Assembly: GCF_010119615.1 (NCBI RefSeq)
Contig: NZ_QOVG01000004.1
Location: forward strand, 124,001-188,000
Origin: Pseudoxanthomonas gei
GTDB lineage: Bacteria > Pseudomonadota > Gammaproteobacteria > Xanthomonadales > Xanthomonadaceae
Length of the DNA: 64,000 nucleotides
Direction: 5' to 3'
Part shown: one piece after another, positions 18,351 to 27,405 of the stretch
Layout: every line of letters begins with the position of its first letter
How positions within the stretch are numbered: the stretch's first letter is position 1
Made by a program: the position numbers and the translations under genes
The notes under the pieces: model-generated
What the model was told of the DNA's origin: nothing
The model's input: the letters and a program-made list of their open reading frames with translations, nothing else
Databases searched by the model: none

Positions 18351-20438
18351 ATGACCCGTACCGCGCTCGTCACCACTGCCCTGCCCTACGCCAACGGCCC
18401 TCTGCACCTGGGCCACCTGGTCGGTTACATCCAGGCCGACATCTGGGTACGCGCGCGGCGCCTGCGCGGCGACACGGCCTGGTTCGTGTGCGCCGACGAC
18501 ACCCACGGCACCCCGATCATGCTGGCCGCCGAGAAAGCCGGCGTCACCCCGGAAGCCTTCATCGCCAGCGTGCAGGCCTCGCATGAGCGTGACTTCGCCG
18601 CCTTCGGCGTGGCCTTCGACCATTACGACTCCACCCATTCGGCCGCCAACCGCGAACTGACCGAAACCTTCTATGCGCGGCTCGAAGCCGGCGGCCATAT
18701 CGCCCGTCGCAGCGTGGCCCAGTTCTACGATCCCGAAAAAGGCATGTTCCTGCCGGACCGCTACATCAAGGGCATCTGCCCCAACTGCGGCACCCCCGAC
18801 CAGTACGGCGACAACTGCGAGAACTGCGGCGCCACCTACGCGCCTACCGATCTCAAGGAACCGAGGTCGGTACTGTCCGGCGCGACCCCGGAGCTGCGCG
18901 ATTCGGAACACTATTTCTTCGAAGTCGGCCGCTTCGAAGGCTTCCTGCGCGAGTGGATGGCCGGCGACGTGGCCCTGCCGGGCGTCAAGGCCAAGCTGAT
19001 GGAATGGGTCGACGGCGAAGGCGGACTACGCGCGTGGGACATTTCCCGCGACGCGCCGTACTTCGGGTTCCAGATCCCCGGCGCGCCCGGCAAGTATTTC
19101 TACGTGTGGCTGGATGCGCCGATCGGCTACCTGAGCAGCTTTCGCAACCTGTGCGCGCGCAACGGCCTGGATTTCGAATCGCACCTGCGTGCCGGCACCC
19201 ATACCGAACTGCACCACTTCATCGGCAAGGACATCGTCAATTTCCATGGCCTGTTCTGGCCGGCGGTGCTGCATGGGGTGGGCTTCCGCGCGCCGACCCG
19301 CCTGCACGTCAACGGTTACCTGACCGTGGAAGGCGCCAAGATGTCCAAGTCGCGCGGCACCTTCGTCATGGCCCGCACTTTCCTGGACGTGGGCCTGGAG
19401 CCGGAAGCATTGCGTTATTACTACGCGGCCAAGTCGTCCGGCGGCGTCGACGACCTGGACCTCAACCTCGGTGACTTCGTGGCGCGGGTCAACGCGGACC
19501 TGGTGGGCAAGTTCGTCAACCTGGCAAGCCGCTGCGCCGGCTTCATCGAGAAGCGCTTCGAAGGCAAACTGGCTGCAACGCTGCCGGACGCGTCGATGTA
19601 CGCACGCTTCGTGGCCGCGCTGGGGCCGATCCGCGACGCCTACGAGCGCAACGATCCCGCCGGGGCGATCCGCCAGACCATGGCACTGGCCGACGAAGCC
19701 AACCGCTATATCGACGATCGCAAGCCGTGGGTGATCGCGAAGGAGCTTGATACCGGCCGGGACGGCGCCGATGCCGAACTGCAGTCGGTCTGCACGCAGG
19801 GCCTGAACCTGTTCCGGGTGCTGGTGGCCGCGCTCAAGCCGATCCTGCCACACACGGCCACCCAGGCCGAAGAGTTCCTCGCCTCGCCCGTGTACGCGTG
19901 GCAGGACCTGGACACGCCGCTGCTGGCGCACACCGTGAAGCCTTACCTGCCCCTGTTCACCCGCATCGACCCGAAGAAGATAGACGCCATGACCGAAGCC
20001 TCGAAGGACACGATGGGTGCACCGCCGGCGCCTGCCGCTGCGGTGATTGCGACCAAGCCGGCTGCGTCGGCACCGGTGCTGGAATCGAAGCAGGCAGCGG
20101 ACACCGGCACGATCTCCATAGAGGACTTCACCAGACTGGACCTTCGCATCGGCCAGGTGCTGGCCTGCGAGTTCGTCGAGGGTTCCGACAAGCTGCTGCG
20201 CTTCGAACTGGATGCGGGCGACCTGGGCAAACGCCAGATCTTCTCCGGCATTCGCGCCAGTTATGGCGAGCCGGATTCGCTGGTCGGGCGCAAGGTGGTT
20301 TTCATCGCCAACCTGGCGCCACGCAAGATGCGCTTCGGCATCAGCGAGGGCATGATCCTGTCGGCCGGTTTCGACGGCGGTTCGCTGGCGCTGCTGGATG
20401 CCGATGCCGCCGCCGAACCCGGCATGCCGGTGCGGTGA
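18351..20438 (+). CDS. metG: methionyl-tRNA synthetase
   Basis: MetG charges tRNA-Met, including initiator tRNA. The 695 residues have the HIGH-type motif HLGH at 19-22, a zinc site with Cys143, 146, 156 and 159, the KMSKS loop (GAKMSKSRGTF), and an anticodon-binding helical domain. A C-terminal tRNA-binding dimerisation domain begins near TISIEDFTRLDLRIG and is joined by an Ala-rich linker. The length matches E. coli-type MetG. Confidence 0.97.
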   Translation: MTRTALVTTALPYANGPLHLGHLVGYIQADIWVRARRLRGDTAWFVCADDTHGTPIMLAAEKAGVTPEAFIASVQASHERDFAAFGVAFDHYDSTHSAANRELTETFYARLEAGGHIARRSVAQFYDPEKGMFLPDRYIKGICPNCGTPDQYGDNCENCGATYAPTDLKEPRSVLSGATPELRDSEHYFFEVGRFEGFLREWMAGDVALPGVKAKLMEWVDGEGGLRAWDISRDAPYFGFQIPGAPGKYFYVWLDAPIGYLSSFRNLCARNGLDFESHLRAGTHTELHHFIGKDIVNFHGLFWPAVLHGVGFRAPTRLHVNGYLTVEGAKMSKSRGTFVMARTFLDVGLEPEALRYYYAAKSSGGVDDLDLNLGDFVARVNADLVGKFVNLASRCAGFIEKRFEGKLAATLPDASMYARFVAALGPIRDAYERNDPAGAIRQTMALADEANRYIDDRKPWVIAKELDTGRDGADAELQSVCTQGLNLFRVLVAALKPILPHTATQAEEFLASPVYAWQDLDTPLLAHTVKPYLPLFTRIDPKKIDAMTEASKDTMGAPPAPAAAVIATKPAASAPVLESKQAADTGTISIEDFTRLDLRIGQVLACEFVEGSDKLLRFELDAGDLGKRQIFSGIRASYGEPDSLVGRKVVFIANLAPRKMRFGISEGMILSAGFDGGSLALLDADAAAEPGMPVR

Positions 20439-20476
20439 TCGCGAAAAGCCGCGGCGCCATCGGCCCCGATGCCCCC

Positions 20477-20923
20477 ATGCAAGACCTCGTCGTCCCCCTG
20501 ATCGAACGCCTCGACCGCCTCCTGCCCCAGACCCAGTGCGGGCAATGCGGCTTCGATGGCTGCCGGCCTTATGCCGAGGCGCTGGCGGCGGGACAAGCAA
20601 ACGTGGATCGCTGCCCACCGGGCGGCGATGCGGGCGCACGCGCGCTGGCAAGATTGCTGGACGTGCCGCCGCTGCCCTACGACCGCACCCGCGGCATCCA
20701 CAAACCGCCGGCCGTCGCCCTGGTCATCGAGGCCGATTGCATCGGCTGCACCAAATGCATCCAGGCCTGCCCGGTCGACGCCATCATCGGTGGCGCCAAG
20801 CACATGCACGTGGTGGTTGAGCCGCTCTGCACAGGCTGCGAACTGTGCCTGCCGGCCTGCCCGGTGGATTGCATCGTGATGGTCGACGCGGCGGAACCCC
20901 CGGAGACGGAAGTTCTGTTGTAG
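20477..20923 (+). CDS. rnfB: RnfB/RsxB-like ferredoxin subunit
   Basis: 148 residues. An N-terminal 4Fe-4S domain uses Cys21, 24, 29 and 46 (CGQCGFDGC). Two 4Fe-4S ferredoxin motifs follow: Cys88-91-94-98 (CIGCTKCIQACPV) and Cys118-121-124-128 (CTGCELCLPACPV). The membrane anchor of full RnfB is missing and no other rnf genes are present, as is usual for the stand-alone form in this family. The ATG at 20477 was chosen; an upstream GTG at 20436 overlapping metG is possible. The TAG stop lies in the GTAG head of a repeat. Confidence 0.88.
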   Translation: MQDLVVPLIERLDRLLPQTQCGQCGFDGCRPYAEALAAGQANVDRCPPGGDAGARALARLLDVPPLPYDRTRGIHKPPAVALVIEADCIGCTKCIQACPVDAIIGGAKHMHVVVEPLCTGCELCLPACPVDCIVMVDAAEPPETEVLL

Positions 20924-21347
20924 GAGCGACGCAAGTCGCGAAGCGGGGAAAGCATGGCCTCCGATCGTGTTGGTAATCAGGCGCTGCGTGCTTCGCGACT
21001 TGCGTCGCTCCTACAAAGGCCAGGCGGATTCGTCCGGCAGAGGCCAGGCATCGCCGCCCATTCCAACCGTCATCCCGGCGGAGGCCGGGGTCCAACCGTC
21101 AGCGTAAGCGCACCAGCCACGCCCGCTGCGTCGGCACATCGATGCTCCACTCAGCTTCTCCCCGAGAGTTGGGTCCCGGCCTTCGCCGGGATGACGACCT
21201 GGTGGGGTGAGGTTTGCGCCAGGATGATTACCCGTGGCGATAACGGGTGCTGTAGGAGCGACGCAAGTCGCGAAGCCGGTATCGCATGGGCCCGGAGGAT
21301 GTTGGCGATCCGGCGCTGCGTGCTCCGCGACTCGCGTCGCTCCTACA
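20919..21347. repeat. composite repeat: two GTAG hairpin pairs around a CGTCAT pair
   Basis: A GTAG-headed inverted pair at 20919-21015, a spacer, a CGTCAT-headed pair at 21068-21196, a second spacer and another GTAG pair at 21251-21347. The same order, with similar spacer sequence, occurs at 36712-37153. Shared spacer pieces include CCAGGCATCGCC and TGCGCCAGGAT. After the last pair the first spacer seems to begin again, as if a longer tandem unit were cut short. The element fills the gap between the RnfB-like and GumN-like genes. Confidence 0.8.
21068..21196. mobile_element. gene-less CGTCAT-headed inverted pair (MITE-like)
   Basis: The ends 21068-21096 and 21168-21196 are near-perfect reverse complements, and each is a hairpin (CCCGGC/GCCGGG). 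The order of motifs matches the arms of the GIY-YIG element at 6498-6867. The 71 bases between hold no gene, but resemble those in the copy at 36868-36999. Confidence 0.65.
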
Positions 21348-21415
21348 AACCCTGGCGCGCGGTTTCGTCTACTGGAACCCGAGAGGCCAGCTCGGCGAGG
21401 CAGGGGCGACCAGCC

Positions 21416-22396
21416 TTACTTGCTGGCGCGGCACGCCGAGCACACACGCTCGACCCTGTAGCCCTTGGCGCGGAGCTTCTCCACCACGCCGTCGGTGCCC
21501 AACAGGTGCAGCGCGCCGACCACCACCAGGGTGTCATCCTTGCCCGGATCGGTCAGGCGCTTCTGCAGCTTCGGCAACCAGGCGTCGTTGCGCGCCACGT
21601 TGATGCGCTGGTACAGGCGCGGGTACTGCTTCTTCATGTCCACCGCCATGTCGTTCCACAACGACGCGGCGTCGCCCGCGCGCCAGGCACGGTGCATCTT
21701 CTCGGTTTCCTGTCGTGCGTCCTGTGATTCGGACAAGGCCTCGGCCAGGAACTGGAGTTCTTCTTCCTTGGTCATCCCATCCAGGAAGGCGATCTGCTCG
21801 GTGCCGGTTTCAAGCCCCGACGTCGGCTTGCCGGCACTGGCCGCCTGCGCGCCGAAATGCGCGTCCAGTCCCAAGGCCGGATCCAGGCCCTGCTTGGTCA
21901 TCTCCACGATGGAAATGCTCAAGCCCACGAACCAGGGTTCCAGCATCTGCAGCACCTGCGGGCTCAGGCCCATCTTCTGCAGTGGCGCCGCATTGCGGGC
22001 CGTCCACGCATCCAGCAGTGCAATGGTTTCAGGCGGCAGTTCGCTGTTGAGGGCGGTGCCATCGCGGCGCAGGGCGGCCTGTGCCATCTTCGTGCCCAGC
22101 TCGGGTGATGCCATCTCTTCGGGCGGTATTTCGAACACCAGCGACTCGGCATCGGCAAACGCGGCCGCCACGTCATTGGAGAGTGGATAGTCACTGGGCT
22201 TGAGCAGGTGGAAGGAACCCAGCAGGTAGACCGCGTTGTCGGCGTCGGACACCTTCCACAGCAACGGCACCGGCGCCTGGTAGGCGGGCGCGGGGCGAGC
22301 CGAATCAGCGTGCGCGACCAACGAAGCGGTGGCGACCAGCGCCGCCAGCATGAGCGGCTTGAAAGTTGTCGGGAAACGCATGGTCATCCTGGTCAT
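21416..22396 (-). CDS. TraB/GumN family secreted protein
   Basis: 326 residues. A signal peptide (cut near AHA) is followed by a TraB/GumN domain with the GxH motif in YLLGSFHLLKPSDYPL, a glutamate in VFEIPPEEM and the late VVVGALHLLGTDGVV. GumN-type proteins are related to Tiki-like metalloproteases; whether this one is active is unknown. The ATG at 22396 overlaps the upstream stop as ATGA; another ATG at 22381 is also possible. The C-terminus has two cysteines (CSACRASK). Confidence 0.87.
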   Translation of the reverse strand: MTRMTMRFPTTFKPLMLAALVATASLVAHADSARPAPAYQAPVPLLWKVSDADNAVYLLGSFHLLKPSDYPLSNDVAAAFADAESLVFEIPPEEMASPELGTKMAQAALRRDGTALNSELPPETIALLDAWTARNAAPLQKMGLSPQVLQMLEPWFVGLSISIVEMTKQGLDPALGLDAHFGAQAASAGKPTSGLETGTEQIAFLDGMTKEEELQFLAEALSESQDARQETEKMHRAWRAGDAASLWNDMAVDMKKQYPRLYQRINVARNDAWLPKLQKRLTDPGKDDTLVVVGALHLLGTDGVVEKLRAKGYRVERVCSACRASK

Positions 22397-23352
22397 GGTG
22401 CGATGGCGGTGGCGGCATGGGCGTAGGTTTTTTCACCCGCAGTGATCGCCAGGTCCAGGCGGTTCTCCGGCGGCGGCAGCGGGCAGGTGGCGAAGCTGGT
22501 GAATGCGCACGGCGGATTGTAGGCACGGTTGAAATCGAGCACGACGTTGCCCTGTGCATCCGGGCCGGGCGTATCCATGAAGCGGCCGGCCGGATAGCTG
22601 CCGTGGCCGCTGCTGCGGTCGGCGATCACCAGGAACAGGCCGCCGTCCGGTTCGCCCATGGCCTCGATGCGGTAGGTCTTGCCATCGCGGACGAATTCCA
22701 CCACGCCGGGATTGGGTGCGTCGGTGGCGGTGCCGATGATGTCGACGATGGGCAGGGTCTTGCCGGGTGGATGGGCGATGAACTTGCCGGTGATCCTCCA
22801 GCCCGGCTGCGGCGGCCAGTACTCCAGGCCCTTGAACTGCAGCCGGCTGGGCGCATCGGCGTGCTTGATGCGCAGCCCGAAGCGATCGCCGCGCCTGATC
22901 ACCGACAGCGAGCCCTTGCCCTCGTCGAAGCCGACCACGCTGGGGGTTTCGTCGTGGTCGCTCGCCAGTTGCGTGCGTCCGCTGAGCGGCTTGCCGTCCA
23001 GGGTCAGCGCCACCCCGTCCTCGGGAGTGAAGAAGACATGCCCGTCCACCTGCTCGACCATGCCCATCTTCGGCGGACCGACGGCCAGACGCATGCCGTT
23101 GGCGATGCCCGTGCCGCTGCCCAGGTAGTGCGCCTTGAGTTCCAGCCAGTGCAGGCCGACCAGGCTGGTCCAGCCATCGGGTTGCGACAACTCCTGCCTG
23201 CGCTCCTCGCGCCAGACCGCGTCGTCGGCCAGGAAGGCCACGTCACTGAGTGGCGCTTCGGCGACCTTGGCGGGCCCGGGCGCATCCGCCTCGCAACCCG
23301 CCAGCATGCCCGCCAGTGCCATCAACAGCAGGTACCGCATCCCCTTCCCCAT
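22393..23352 (-). CDS. DUF1684 lipoprotein
   Basis: 319 residues. A lipoprotein signal ends in LAGC. The DUF1684 domain shows WTSLVGLHWLELKAHYLGSG, an IRIEA-like strand (TYRIEAMGEP) and the hallmark end DFNRAYNPPCAFTSFATCPLPPPENRLDLAITAGEK. The biochemical role of DUF1684 is not known. It sits 3 bases after mutL and overlaps the GumN-like gene by 4, so the three may share a transcript. Confidence 0.87.
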   Translation of the reverse strand: MGKGMRYLLLMALAGMLAGCEADAPGPAKVAEAPLSDVAFLADDAVWREERRQELSQPDGWTSLVGLHWLELKAHYLGSGTGIANGMRLAVGPPKMGMVEQVDGHVFFTPEDGVALTLDGKPLSGRTQLASDHDETPSVVGFDEGKGSLSVIRRGDRFGLRIKHADAPSRLQFKGLEYWPPQPGWRITGKFIAHPPGKTLPIVDIIGTATDAPNPGVVEFVRDGKTYRIEAMGEPDGGLFLVIADRSSGHGSYPAGRFMDTPGPDAQGNVVLDFNRAYNPPCAFTSFATCPLPPPENRLDLAITAGEKTYAHAATAIAP

Positions 23353-23355
23353 CTT

Positions 23356-25170
23356 CTAGCGTCCCCTCATGAACCAGCGATCGATCTCGGCCAGTGAAAA
23401 ACGCGCCCAGGTCGGCCGGCCATGGTTGCACTGGCCCGAGCGTTCGGTGATTTCCATTTCGCGCAGCAGCGCGTTCATTTCCGGCACGGTCAGGCGCCGG
23501 TTGGCGCGTACCGCGCCGTGGCAGGCCATGGTCGACAGCAGCTCGTCGCGTGCGGCGGCGATGCGCCTGGACTCGCCATGTTCGCGCAGGTCGGTCAGCA
23601 CGTCGCGCAGCAGCGCCACCGGCTCGGCCTGGGCCAGCAGCGCCGGCACGGCACGGATGCTCAGCGACTGCGGGCCGCTGCGGCTGACATCGAAGCCCAG
23701 CGTGGCCAGGGTCTCGGCTTCACGCTCGGCGACCTCGGCCTCGCGTTCGGCTACCGCCAGGCTCATCGGCACCAGCAGGGGCTGTGAATGCAGGCCGATG
23801 CCGTCATGCGCGTTTTTCAGTTTCTCGTAACCGATGCGTTCGTGCGCGGCGTGCATGTCGACCACGATCAGGCCGTCGGCGTTCTCGGCCAGGATGTAGA
23901 TGCCGTGCAGCTGCGCGATGGCGTAGCCGAGTGGAGGAATGGAAGCATTGCTGCTGGCCGGCAGCGGCTGTTGGTCGGACTGCGGGGACCAGGCCTGCGC
24001 CGGCATCGGCGTCTGCGCATACAGCGCGGCATAGGCGGCGGGCGCTTCGCCCAGGCCCAAAGCGGACTGCTGCGTTGGCGACCACGACACTGATGAAGCG
24101 TACTGGCCCGCGGGCGAGCTGTTGCCCGGGAAAAACGCATTGTCGGCCGCGCCCTGGGTCGCGGCGGCGATCGAGCCGGCGCGCGTGTCGGCCAGCGCCG
24201 CCTGCAGCGTGCGGTAGACGAAATCATGCACCAGCCGCGTATCGCGGAAGCGCACCTCGTGCTTGGCCGGGTGCACGTTGACGTCCACCCGCGACGGGTC
24301 GATTTCCAGGAACAGCACATAGGCCGGCTGGCGGCCGTGGAAGAGCACGTCCTGGTAGGCCATCTTCACCGCATGGGCGATGTTGCGGTCGCGCACCGCG
24401 CGACCGTTGACGTACAGGTATTGCTGGTCGGCACTGGCGCGCGAATAGCTTGGCAGGCCGATCCAGCCATGCAGGCGCAGTCCGGCCGCGTCGTGTTCGA
24501 CCCGCAAGGCCTGGCGCGCGAAGTCATCACCCAGGGTTTCGTTGAGGCGCAGCGTGGATTCGAGCAGGTCCGGCTTGTAGCGCCGCGACGGGCGGCCGTT
24601 GTGGCTGACCCGCAGCTCCACGTCGGGCCGCGCCAGCGCCAGCGAACGCAGCCATTCCTCGATATGCCCCAGCTCGGTGCGCTCGGCGCGCAGGAACTTG
24701 CGCCGCGCCGGCACGTTGTAGAACAGCTCGCGCACTTCGACGGTGGTACCCGGCGCCTGCGCCTTCGGCGTCACCTCGCCCAGCTTGCCGCCTTCGACCT
24801 GCAGCAGCGAGCCATGGGCATCGATGGCGCGGCGCGAGGACAGCGAGAAGCGGCTGACCGAGGCGATGGAGGGAAGGGCTTCGCCGCGGAACCCCAGCGT
24901 GGCCACTGACTCCAGGTCATCCAGAGAGGCGATCTTGCTGGTGGCGTGGCGCGCCACCGCCAGCGGCAATTGTTCCGGCGCGATGCCGCCGCCATCGTCG
25001 CGGATGCGGATCAGGCGGATGCCGCCTTCCTCCAGGTCGATGTCGATGCGCAGGGCCCCGGCATCCAGCGCGTTCTCCACCAGTTCCTTGACCACCGACG
25101 CAGGGCGTTCGACGACTTCGCCAGCGGCGATCTGGTTGATCAGGATGTCGGGGAGTTGGCGGATCTGCAC
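23356..25170 (-). CDS. mutL: DNA mismatch repair protein MutL
   Basis: MutL links mismatch recognition to strand removal. The 604 residues have the GHKL ATPase motifs [17 protein letters not shown] and [10 protein letters not shown], then a variable linker rich in Ser/Gln/Ala. The C-terminal dimerisation domain contains [13 protein letters not shown], near the endonuclease motif DQHAxxE, plus [10 protein letters not shown] and CNHGRPT, so a latent nuclease is likely, unlike E. coli MutL. The start is a GTG at 25170. Confidence 0.95.
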   Translation of the reverse strand: MQIRQLPDILINQIAAGEVVERPASVVKELVENALDAGALRIDIDLEEGGIRLIRIRDDGGGIAPEQLPLAVARHATSKIASLDDLESVATLGFRGEALPSIASVSRFSLSSRRAIDAHGSLLQVEGGKLGEVTPKAQAPGTTVEVRELFYNVPARRKFLRAERTELGHIEEWLRSLALARPDVELRVSHNGRPSRRYKPDLLESTLRLNETLGDDFARQALRVEHDAAGLRLHGWIGLPSYSRASADQQYLYVNGRAVRDRNIAHAVKMAYQDVLFHGRQPAYVLFLEIDPSRVDVNVHPAKHEVRFRDTRLVHDFVYRTLQAALADTRAGSIAAATQGAADNAFFPGNSSPAGQYASSVSWSPTQQSALGLGEAPAAYAALYAQTPMPAQAWSPQSDQQPLPASSNASIPPLGYAIAQLHGIYILAENADGLIVVDMHAAHERIGYEKLKNAHDGIGLHSQPLLVPMSLAVAEREAEVAEREAETLATLGFDVSRSGPQSLSIRAVPALLAQAEPVALLRDVLTDLREHGESRRIAAARDELLSTMACHGAVRANRRLTVPEMNALLREMEITERSGQCNHGRPTWARFSLAEIDRWFMRGR

Positions 25171-25233
25171 TAGTGGGCGGCGCGTTGGCGCCGTCAGGAA
25201 AAACCAGCCGTGATGATAGCCGAGGGGTGGCGC

Positions 25234-26847
25234 TTAGGGTGCGCCGGCGCTGCCAGCGCGGGCATTGCCATTGGCTGCGGCCAGGTCGGCCGCCTGGGCG
25301 CGGGCGGCGAACAGCGTGCCCGGTGGCGGCTGGCGGGTGAAATAGGTCTGCACGCCATCCAGCACCGCGCCTGCGACCTTGCGCTGGTAGGCGGGGTCGA
25401 TCAGCCGGGCTTCTTCGTCGGCATTGGAAATGAAGGCGGTTTCCACCAGCATCGACGGCATGTCGGAAGTGCGCAGCACCGCGAAATTGGCGCGCTCGAT
25501 GTTGGGCTTGTGGTTGTTGCCGACGCGCTTGAGGCCGTCCAGCACATGGCCGGCGGCATCTTCGGAAGCTTTCATGTGGCCGCTCTGGGCCAGGTCCAGC
25601 AAGACCGAAGACAGGGTGTTGTCGACCTGCTTCAGGCGCACGCCGCCGACCAGGTCGGAGGCGTTTTCCTTGTCGGCCAGCCAGCGCGCGCGCTGCGAGG
25701 ATGCGCCCTTCAGCGACAGCACATAGACCGACGAGCCACGCGCGTTGCGGTTTTCCGCTGCGTCGGCATGGATGGAAACGAACATGTCGGCCCGGTTGGC
25801 ACGCGCCTTCTGCGCGCGCTGCGGCAGCGGAACGAAGAAGTCGCCGTCGCGCACCAGGTAGGCCTTCATGCCGGGAGTGGCGTTGATCTGGCGTGCCAGC
25901 TCACGCGCCATCGCCAGGGTGACGTCCTTCTCGCGCTTGCCGGTGGGACCGACCGCGCCGGGATCCTGGCCACCGTGGCCGGCGTCGATTGCGATCACCA
26001 GCGGACGCATGCCGGCACGCATGGGCATCTGCGGCAGCGTACGGGTGGGTACTGCGGACTCCGCCGTGTCCGCGGGATCGATATCGGCCCTGGCCGTGGC
26101 GGCAGAAGGCAACGGCACGCCGGTGGCAATGGTGTATTGCGCCGGCGCTTGCGGCGCAGGCGCGTTGATCACGGGCGCTGTGACTACCGAGGCCACCGGC
26201 ATCCTGGCGACCGGCTCGTAGGCAGGAGACACACTGGCGCGGCCTTCAAGGATGGCCTGGGGCGAGACCTTGGACGGAGTCGTTGTCGGCGGGCGGCTGG
26301 CCGCCTCCCGCACGGCGGCGCTGGTCAAGGCGGCCGTCGCTGCAGCGGCGGTCTGCATGGGCGTCGCCGCTGCAGTTGCGATGGCCGCGGTGGAAACCGA
26401 TGGGGTGACGATCTGCGGTTTGACCGCCGCCAGTGCCGGAGCAGGACCATCGCCCGGCCATTCCAGCACCAGCAGGGCACCGGTGGCGGTGGGCTCCAGG
26501 CGCGGCTTCATCGCAACGACCGAATCCCCCAGGTCGAACACGATGCGCAAGGTGTCCGGCGTAGGCTGGCCGGTGCGCACCGACTTGATCAGCCCGGCGC
26601 CGGCCGGCAGCTTCAGGCCGCGCATGGCGCTCGAAGCAGGCAGGTCGACTACCAGGCGGTCGGGCCCGGCCAGGGAAAGAGTCCGGTACTCTCCTTTGCC
26701 TTCCAGCTGGATCTCGGCACGGGTGCCGGTGGCGCCGGTTTCGACCCTGACGCTGCGGACTTCACCGGCCAGCGCGGGGAACACCAGTCCGACTCCGAGC
26801 GTGATGCCCAGCAGTTTGCGTCCGAAATGGGTGAGCCCCTTATGCAT
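25234..26847 (-). CDS. amiC: N-acetylmuramoyl-L-alanine amidase (AmiB/AmiC type)
   Basis: A zinc amidase that splits septal peptidoglycan between MurNAc and L-Ala. The 537 residues have a signal peptide (cut near PALAG), an AMIN domain at about 30-130, a long Ala/Pro/Thr linker and an Amidase_3 domain with zinc ligands in IDAGHGGQDPG, the following glutamate, and SIHADAAEN, with catalytic glutamate in LVETAFISN. No C-terminal LysM is seen. The place between tsaE and mutL matches E. coli amiB. The symbol is given by domain layout; amiB is equally fair. Confidence 0.92.
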   Translation of the reverse strand: MHKGLTHFGRKLLGITLGVGLVFPALAGEVRSVRVETGATGTRAEIQLEGKGEYRTLSLAGPDRLVVDLPASSAMRGLKLPAGAGLIKSVRTGQPTPDTLRIVFDLGDSVVAMKPRLEPTATGALLVLEWPGDGPAPALAAVKPQIVTPSVSTAAIATAAATPMQTAAAATAALTSAAVREAASRPPTTTPSKVSPQAILEGRASVSPAYEPVARMPVASVVTAPVINAPAPQAPAQYTIATGVPLPSAATARADIDPADTAESAVPTRTLPQMPMRAGMRPLVIAIDAGHGGQDPGAVGPTGKREKDVTLAMARELARQINATPGMKAYLVRDGDFFVPLPQRAQKARANRADMFVSIHADAAENRNARGSSVYVLSLKGASSQRARWLADKENASDLVGGVRLKQVDNTLSSVLLDLAQSGHMKASEDAAGHVLDGLKRVGNNHKPNIERANFAVLRTSDMPSMLVETAFISNADEEARLIDPAYQRKVAGAVLDGVQTYFTRQPPPGTLFAARAQAADLAAANGNARAGSAGAP

Positions 26848-26922
26848 GGGCCGGATTCAAGCACCATCGGCCATGGAATGCAAATATTTTTTCCTTAATA
26901 ATCCGGGACCTGCCAAACCTTC

Positions 26923-27405
26923 CTATCCCGGCGCAGAGGAGAGTGCCGCAAACTCCGCGGTTGCGGACAATCGCGCCAGCCATTGCTGGCCCTGACCGGT
27001 TTCCGCAGCCAAGCGGGCCACCCGTCCGTTGCCGTCCATACCCAGCTCGACCCGCAGGTCCGGCCTGGGCAGCGCAGACCCCGCCCGCTCGGGCCACTCC
27101 ACCAGCCACAAGGTGGCCACGGCATCGTCCAGGCCCAGGAAATCCAGCTCGCCCACATCGCCGATGCGATACAGGTCCAGGTGCCAAGCCTCGCCTTCGG
27201 GAATCGGATAGCGCTCGATCAGGGTGTAGGTGGGGCTGCGGATTGCGCCTTCCACACCCAGCCGGCGCAGCAGGGCGCGCGCCAGGGTCGACTTGCCTGC
27301 GCCCAGGTCACCCTGCAGGTGCATGGCCGCCTGCGCAGGCCGTGTATCGGCGAGCGCGCGGCCCAGCGCTTCGGTGGATTCGCTGTCAGGAAGCTGCAAC
27401 CGCAT
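26923..27405 (-). CDS. tsaE: tRNA threonylcarbamoyladenosine ATPase TsaE
   Basis: TsaE is the ATPase partner of TsaB-TsaD in forming t6A37 of tRNA. The 160 residues have a Walker A HLQGDLGAGKSTLARALL, the SPTYTLIERYP switch and the WVEWPERAG-like segment (LVEWPERAG). The start codon shares one base with the nnr stop (TGATG). It is followed by the amidase gene 75 bases on. Confidence 0.94.
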   Translation of the reverse strand: MRLQLPDSESTEALGRALADTRPAQAAMHLQGDLGAGKSTLARALLRRLGVEGAIRSPTYTLIERYPIPEGEAWHLDLYRIGDVGELDFLGLDDAVATLWLVEWPERAGSALPRPDLRVELGMDGNGRVARLAAETGQGQQWLARLSATAEFAALSSAPG

